Assembly (NCBI RefSeq): GCF_013304445.1
Contig: NZ_JAAITA010000008.1
Location: 1 to 64,000 of the forward strand
Origin: Blautia hansenii
GTDB taxonomy: Bacteria; Bacillota; Clostridia; Lachnospirales; Lachnospiraceae
Direction: 5' to 3'
DNA: 64,000 nt
The notes beneath the pieces were generated by a model, which searched no databases, was not told the DNA's origin, and worked only from the letters and a program-made list of their open reading frames with translations. The position numbers were made by a program, and so were the translations under genes. Shown here one piece after another: positions 59,486 through 64,000 of the stretch. Each line of letters opens with the position of its first letter. Positions within the stretch are counted from its first letter, which is position 1.

Positions 59486-60999
59486 AACGATTCCTTTTTT
59501 TCCTTTTTCAAACGCTCCTCTAAAGCCTCTGCCACGGTTTCCAGAACCTTGATTCTGGCATAGTATTTTTGATTTCCTTCCACAATTATCCATGGCGCCT
59601 GTGAGGTAGATGTACGGATAATCATTTCATTGACGGCCTCCTCATAGAGATCCCATTTTTCCCTGTTCCGCCAGTCTTCCTCCGTAATTTTCCACTGTTT
59701 CTTCGGATTTTCCATTCTGGCATCAAAGCGCCGCTTCTGTTCTTCCTTGTCAATCTGCAGCCAGAATTTCAGCACAATGGCACCCCCATGAACCAAAGAC
59801 TCCTCCATTTCGTTGATTTCCCGGTAAGCCCTCTGCCATTCTTCTTTTGTACAAAAACCTTCAATTCGCTCTACCATAACTCTGCCGTACCAGGTTCTGT
59901 CAAAAATAGCAATATGTCCGGCTTTGGGCATATTTCTCCAAAATCGCCAGAGATAGTGATGGCTTTTCTCCAAATCACTGGGAGCAGCCGTAGGGTTCAC
60001 CACATACCCTCGGGGGTCCATAGGTTCTGTCAGACGTTTAATGGCTCCGCCTTTCCCAGCCGCATCCCAACCTTCAAACCCCAGTACTACCGGAATCCTC
60101 CTGCGATAAATTTCACTGTGAAGAAGTTCTATGCGGCTCTGCAGTTTTTTCAATTTTTGTTTGTATTCCTTTTCTGTATAAGAAAGAGATAAATCCACCT
60201 TACTCAAAACCGAAGACACCAACGAACATTCCGGCAGCACACTTGGCGCTCCATCGTCTGTCTTTGTATTTTTTTCTTCTTCCTTTTTCTTAGCCCGCAC
60301 CGCCTCTTCCAGACGGCGGATAACCTCTGTGTAAATCTTTACAGTAGCAAATCTCCGGTTCTCTGCCTCCACAATAACCCAGGGCGCACAGGCTGTTTCT
60401 GTCTTTTCCAGCATTTCTTCATTTATACTTTTATATCTGCGGTAATTCCTGTTTCTCTTTTCGTCCTGCCTGCTGACCTTCCAGGCGGTTTCTTTTGAAC
60501 CCAGCATTTTATCAAACCGTTTTCTCTGCTCTTTCTGGCTGATATAGAGAAAAAACTTGATAAGCACATTGCCGTCGTCTGTCAGAGTTCGCTCAAAACT
60601 ATTAATTTCCTCGCAGGTATGCAAAAACTCTTTTTCCGGAAAGTTTTTTTCAAACCGTTCTGTGGAAAGCCGCCTATACCAGCTGGTATCAAAAATAGCA
60701 ATTCTTCCCTTCTCCGGAATCTTTGTCCAGAATCGCCAGAGAAAGGGGTGCAGTCTTTCCTCTTCGTTTGCCTCCTTAATGGCAAAAACCTGAAACCCTC
60801 TGGGGTCTAACGGGTGAATCAGATGATTAATCTGTACCCCTTTTCCAGAGGCATCCAGTCCTTCAAAAACAAGTATGACCGGAATCCCCAGGCTTCTGCA
60901 CTCTCTCTGCAGGCCGGCCAGCCGCTCTTTTAGACTATCTATGCCTTCCTGATAAGCTTCCTTTGTCATTTTCTTTGTAAGGTCAATCTGTTCCAGCAT
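59479..60999 (-). CDS. pap: Two-domain PPK2 polyphosphate:AMP phosphotransferase
   Basis: A 506-residue protein with two PPK2 domains in tandem. Walker A motifs are GLDASGKGVQINHL in the first and GWDAAGKGGAIKRL in the second; each is followed by a lid-type DPRGF/DPRGY and a Walker B FDTSWYRR or FDRTWYGR. Two-domain class II PPK2s phosphorylate AMP to ADP using polyphosphate. Start at 60999 with AGGAGGAAG upstream. It could regenerate nucleotides in dormant or starving cells, near spore genes; that is inference. Confidence 0.93.
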   Translation of the reverse strand: MLEQIDLTKKMTKEAYQEGIDSLKERLAGLQRECRSLGIPVILVFEGLDASGKGVQINHLIHPLDPRGFQVFAIKEANEEERLHPFLWRFWTKIPEKGRIAIFDTSWYRRLSTERFEKNFPEKEFLHTCEEINSFERTLTDDGNVLIKFFLYISQKEQRKRFDKMLGSKETAWKVSRQDEKRNRNYRRYKSINEEMLEKTETACAPWVIVEAENRRFATVKIYTEVIRRLEEAVRAKKKEEEKNTKTDDGAPSVLPECSLVSSVLSKVDLSLSYTEKEYKQKLKKLQSRIELLHSEIYRRRIPVVLGFEGWDAAGKGGAIKRLTEPMDPRGYVVNPTAAPSDLEKSHHYLWRFWRNMPKAGHIAIFDRTWYGRVMVERIEGFCTKEEWQRAYREINEMEESLVHGGAIVLKFWLQIDKEEQKRRFDARMENPKKQWKITEEDWRNREKWDLYEEAVNEMIIRTSTSQAPWIIVEGNQKYYARIKVLETVAEALEERLKKEKKESLC

Positions 61000-61085
61000 A
61001 TTTCTTCCTCCTTTTGCACCTTTGCCAAAAAGGCTGCCGCACGAAGCATGCACTCCCGAATGTGCCGCTCATGGGACAGCCCTGA

Positions 61086-61538
61086 TTAGAAATACTTCCG
61101 ATTTCCCCACAGATTTGCTTTTTTCAAATCCAGGTATTCACTATAAGCCTTTTCCAATATCTGCTTTTCATTTGAAAAACGTAAAAGATGGTAAGCTTCA
61201 TGGAATTTGTAAAAACCGGAGTCCACAAAATACTCTTCCCTCTGAGGCCTGCTGTAATAGCTTCCGGCAGACATCAGATACCAGTAGACATCCTTTTCTA
61301 CAGTATCCTCCGGTATGCAAAAACTATACTGACTTTTTCCTACATATTTAATAATATTGGCATTTACTCCGGCTTCTTCCCTGACTTCCCTCAGCGCCGT
61401 ATCCTTATAGTCTTCGCCTTCCTCTACGGTTCCCTTGGGCAGTACCCAGCCTTCGTATTTATGCTTGTAGGACTTGTACAAGGTCAGTATTTTTCCTCGA
61501 TATATTACCACCCCGCCACAGCTTGTTGCTTCAATCAT
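61086..61538 (-). CDS. NUDIX hydrolase
   Basis: A 150-residue NUDIX enzyme. The Nudix box is GTVEEGEDYKDTALREVREE followed by AGV, complete. ATG at 61538 with AGGAGG ten bases upstream; a TTG three codons earlier is too close to that site. The substrate is not evident; diadenosine polyphosphate hydrolases of similar length are one option. It precedes the polyphosphate kinase by 86 bases. Confidence 0.92.
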   Translation of the reverse strand: MIEATSCGGVVIYRGKILTLYKSYKHKYEGWVLPKGTVEEGEDYKDTALREVREEAGVNANIIKYVGKSQYSFCIPEDTVEKDVYWYLMSAGSYYSRPQREEYFVDSGFYKFHEAYHLLRFSNEKQILEKAYSEYLDLKKANLWGNRKYF

Positions 61539-61597
61539 TTTGCACAATCCTCCTGCTTAAAGCACCTACGGTGCCTGCGTTGTGTTTCTTTATTGGT

Positions 61598-61626
61598 AGT
61601 ATACCTCTTTTTTCGGACAAGTGCAA
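61598..61626 (-). promoter_or_regulatory. Promoter of the NUDIX gene
   Basis: Minus strand TTGCAC (61626-61621), 17 bases, TATACT (61603-61598). The short leader contains the hairpin GCACC-GTA-GGTGC. Confidence 0.78.
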
Positions 61627-61683
61627 CAAATTTAACAAACTATAGCGGTAAAATTTGTGGACTTTGTTAAGTTTTCCCTGTTT

Positions 61684-63135
61684 TTAGCCATAATAGAAGG
61701 CATTAAAAATTTCATGAGCCACCGGAACTGCTACCGAGCTTCCGGTTCCTGCGCCTTCTGCAATGACAGCCACCACCAAATCCGGGTCTTCCACATTGGA
61801 AAATCCAATAAACCAGGAGTGAGTCTTAATGCTTCCGTCTGCACCGTAGTATTCCGCAGAACCTGTCTTTCCTGCCGCAGAATAACTCTCCCCGGAAAGC
61901 TGAGTTCCGGTTCCCCGGTTCACCACCTCTGCCATAAGGTTTTTCAGAGTAGCTGCTTCGCTTGCTGTCATCAGTTCCTTATAAACCGTTGGCTTTGTAC
62001 TTTTTACCTTTGTGCCGTTAATTGTTTCCACCCGGTCAATGTAATACGGCTGCATCAGTTTTCCATCATTAGCTATTGCACTGGTAATCAGCGCCATATG
62101 CATAGGAGATACCAGGGTATTCCCCTGTCCGATGGAAGTCTGCATCAAAAGCGGATTGCCCGGTGTACTGCCCAGGTCGAATTTGCTCTTGGTATAATCA
62201 ATGGGAATGGGCAATTTCTTATTAAACAGCAAATCTTCCGCCGTCTTCTGCAGATTGCTGCCTCCCAAATCCAATCCTATCTGGGTAAAAGCCGTATTGC
62301 AGGATTCTGCAAAAGCAGTTGTGAAGTCTTCACTGCCATGCACTTCCCCGCCAAAGCAGGGAATGGTATGGTTATCCACTGTAATACTGCCTGTGCAGTT
62401 ATAGGAGAAATTGTCAATGGTTCCGTTTTTCCGCATATATGCCAATGCATCTACTACCTTAAAAATGGAGCCCGGCGGATATGCACCCTGCGTAGCCCGG
62501 TTCAAAAGACTGCTGTTGCTGGAATCGCTGACCAGATAGTCCCAGTCTGCGCTTAAAGTGTTGGGATTAAAGTCCGGTTTGCTCACAGAGGCCAGCACCG
62601 CCCCTGTTTTAGGATCCATAACCACAACTGCACCATTATATCCGCCCAGGGCATTGTAAGCCCTTTCCTGCAGCTTGGTATTCAGTGTAGTCACCACATT
62701 GTCCCCCGGATTCTTGTTTTCCAGAATCTCATTTTTCACCTGATCAATATAGTCACTGTGTGAAGTCATAAGAGAATAGTTAGCCAAAGCCTCCACACCA
62801 TTCTTCCCATGACTGTCATATCCCACCACATGGGCAAACATATTTCCATACGGATAAACTCTCGTCTCGTTTCCCGCTTCATCTGTCTCTGTTCTGGCCA
62901 GTACCTGTCCGTCTGCGGAAAGAATACTTCCTCTTAAAATCCGCTCTTCCATCTGATTCTGGCGGGTATTATAAGGGCTGCTGATAACCGCCTCCCGCTT
63001 TGCCACATTAAAATAGACCATATAGCCAATCAGGGAGAGAAAAATCACTACAAAAAAATAACTGATAATGGTATACTCCCTGTTCCGGGCCCGTTTTGCT
63101 TTTTTTCTTTTTTTATTTTTATTTTTGCTTTTCAA
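61684..63135 (-). CDS. Class B penicillin-binding protein
   Basis: Peptidoglycan transpeptidase of 483 residues. One N-terminal helix (about 25-45) follows a strongly basic cytoplasmic tail (KKRKKAKRARNR). The transpeptidase motifs are GSIFK (active serine), SCN and KTG (AGKTGSAE). It lacks the PASTA repeats of sporulation-type SpoVD. It overlaps the FtsW/RodA gene by 17 bases, the usual glycosyltransferase-transpeptidase pair. Confidence 0.96.
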   Translation of the reverse strand: MKSKNKNKKRKKAKRARNREYTIISYFFVVIFLSLIGYMVYFNVAKREAVISSPYNTRQNQMEERILRGSILSADGQVLARTETDEAGNETRVYPYGNMFAHVVGYDSHGKNGVEALANYSLMTSHSDYIDQVKNEILENKNPGDNVVTTLNTKLQERAYNALGGYNGAVVVMDPKTGAVLASVSKPDFNPNTLSADWDYLVSDSSNSSLLNRATQGAYPPGSIFKVVDALAYMRKNGTIDNFSYNCTGSITVDNHTIPCFGGEVHGSEDFTTAFAESCNTAFTQIGLDLGGSNLQKTAEDLLFNKKLPIPIDYTKSKFDLGSTPGNPLLMQTSIGQGNTLVSPMHMALITSAIANDGKLMQPYYIDRVETINGTKVKSTKPTVYKELMTASEAATLKNLMAEVVNRGTGTQLSGESYSAAGKTGSAEYYGADGSIKTHSWFIGFSNVEDPDLVVAVIAEGAGTGSSVAVPVAHEIFNAFYYG

Positions 63136-64000
63136 GTTCCTCGTCCTCGTCTTCTCTTAAAATATACAAGCCCTGAATAATGGCCAGCATAATAATGGTA
63201 CTCAGTGCAGAACTTCCTCCGTAGCTGACCAGGGGAAGGGTAATTCCCGTCATGGGAATAAACTTGCTGACACCTCCAATGGTAAGAAAAACCTGAAAGG
63301 CGTATTCTGTCCCAAGCCCCAGGGCAATGAGTTTATAGAAACGTTTTTTAATGCGCAGAGAAATGTTCACTACCAAAAGGAACATACTCATGCAAATGAG
63401 AATCATACATATGGCAAACAGGCCGCCCAGCTCCTCGCAGATAGCTGCAAACATGTAGTCCTGTTTCACAAAAGGAATCATTTCCGGGGAACCCTGGCAA
63501 AGCCCCATGCCAAACCAGCCTCCTGCCCCAATGGCAAACAGACCTTGAACAATCTGGTAGCCAGAACTCTCATACACAGAAAAGGGCGCTTTCCAGGCTA
63601 TAACCCTCTGCTGCACATGAGAAAAGAGAAAATAGGCAACTATAGCCGCCAGAGCGCCGCTTCCCAGGCCGGCCACAAGATATACAGGCTTTTTAGTCGC
63701 CACATACAGCATCACCACATAAGTGATGAAAAATACCACGGCGCTTCCCAAATCCCTGGATAGCACCAGCACCAGTACATGTACCGCCGCCACAATGGTA
63801 GTAATCACATGATCTTTAAACTGTGCACTTTTCTTATACAGCCTGCTGGCCACAAAAAACACAAAAATAATCTTTACAAATTCTGAAGGCTGAAAAACGA
63901 AAGAACCCAGGTTGATGTTGATTTTTGCCCCGTTGACATTGGCCCCAAAAATCAGTACCACCAGCAAAAGCCCCAATCCCGCGGCTGCATAAAACCATGT
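63119..64000 (-). CDS. FtsW/RodA/SpoVE family lipid II polymerase, partial
   Basis: SEDS-family peptidoglycan glycosyltransferase, cut by the right edge: the frame stays open to base 64000 with no start in view, so only the C-terminal 294 residues are seen. Seven or so helices are visible. Family motifs are INLGSFVFQPSEFVKI, SRDLGSAVVFF with the catalytic aspartate, and ITLPLVSYGGSSAL. Cotranscribed with the penicillin-binding protein that is its likely partner. FtsW, RodA and SpoVE cannot be told apart here. Confidence 0.95.
   Translation of the reverse strand, partial: TWFYAAAGLGLLLVVLIFGANVNGAKININLGSFVFQPSEFVKIIFVFFVASRLYKKSAQFKDHVITTIVAAVHVLVLVLSRDLGSAVVFFITYVVMLYVATKKPVYLVAGLGSGALAAIVAYFLFSHVQQRVIAWKAPFSVYESSGYQIVQGLFAIGAGGWFGMGLCQGSPEMIPFVKQDYMFAAICEELGGLFAICMILICMSMFLLVVNISLRIKKRFYKLIALGLGTEYAFQVFLTIGGVSKFIPMTGITLPLVSYGGSSALSTIIMLAIIQGLYILREDEDEELEKQK

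Noticed and set aside
61026-61082. Hairpin between the NUDIX and polyphosphate kinase genes as a terminator
   Set aside because: Only the outer GGCTG/CAGCC pairs are solid; the middle does not pair well, so I did not list it as a terminator.

Overview
The window looks like chromosome from a spore-forming, fermentative Clostridia member, most likely a Lachnospiraceae (Blautia-like). Evidence: an alpha/beta small acid-soluble spore protein, GerW/YtfJ with a YtfI-like DUF2953 neighbour, a YlbJ-like protein, RecU, the dgt-dnaG-rpoD-trmK-nif3 block, a fructose PTS with HPr and Enzyme I in one operon, and a DUF6465 protein. Almost all genes lie on the minus strand; the plus strand carries only ylbJ, the spore protein, a toxin with its RNA antitoxin, and rpmB. 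I saw no tRNA, rRNA, CRISPR array or insertion sequence. The family calls rest on motif recognition by eye, not on database searches.

Layout. 0-3.8 kb: a YesM/YesN two-component pair whose regulator lacks its DNA-binding domain, a TIGR04076 protein and a GNAT acetyltransferase. 4-13 kb: a carbohydrate ABC transporter (binding protein, two permeases), then a second YesN/YesM pair, a membrane-anchored binding protein and a shortened LysR regulator, all read in one direction. 13-19 kb: the fructose operon fruK-fruA-ptsH-ptsI plus a DeoR-type regulator, with a two-copy candidate operator at the fruK promoter. 19-25 kb: the replication/transcription operon (dgt, dnaG, rpoD, trmK, nif3, Tim44-like). 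25-31 kb: nfo, then an MFS/GDPD/RNase H/HPr-like/EAL operon. 31-34 kb: malic enzyme and an LDH-family enzyme, preceded by an unexplained transcribed unit. 34-43.6 kb: a tight run of RNA-modification, cell-envelope and alarmone genes. 43.6-48.4 kb: pepD, ylbJ, a coiled-coil protein, coaD, rsmD and an mgsA-like gene.

48.4-53 kb is the accessory part. A spore protein is followed by a type III toxin-antitoxin locus of the CptIN/ToxIN kind: a strong promoter, two 46-base tandem repeats that can each fold into an H-type pseudoknot with a compensatory base pair between copies, then a ToxN/AbiQ-superfamily toxin. Beside it lie a DUF6465 protein, a broken small alarmone synthetase, and a TPR-GGDEF gene split by a single in-frame stop. 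This is the most interesting stretch.

53-64 kb returns to core genes: recG, a FakA-like DAK2 protein, Asp23, rpmB, a 48-residue two-helix membrane protein, gerW, DUF2953, a two-domain PPK2 polyphosphate kinase, a NUDIX hydrolase, a class B penicillin-binding protein and an FtsW/RodA protein cut by the right edge.
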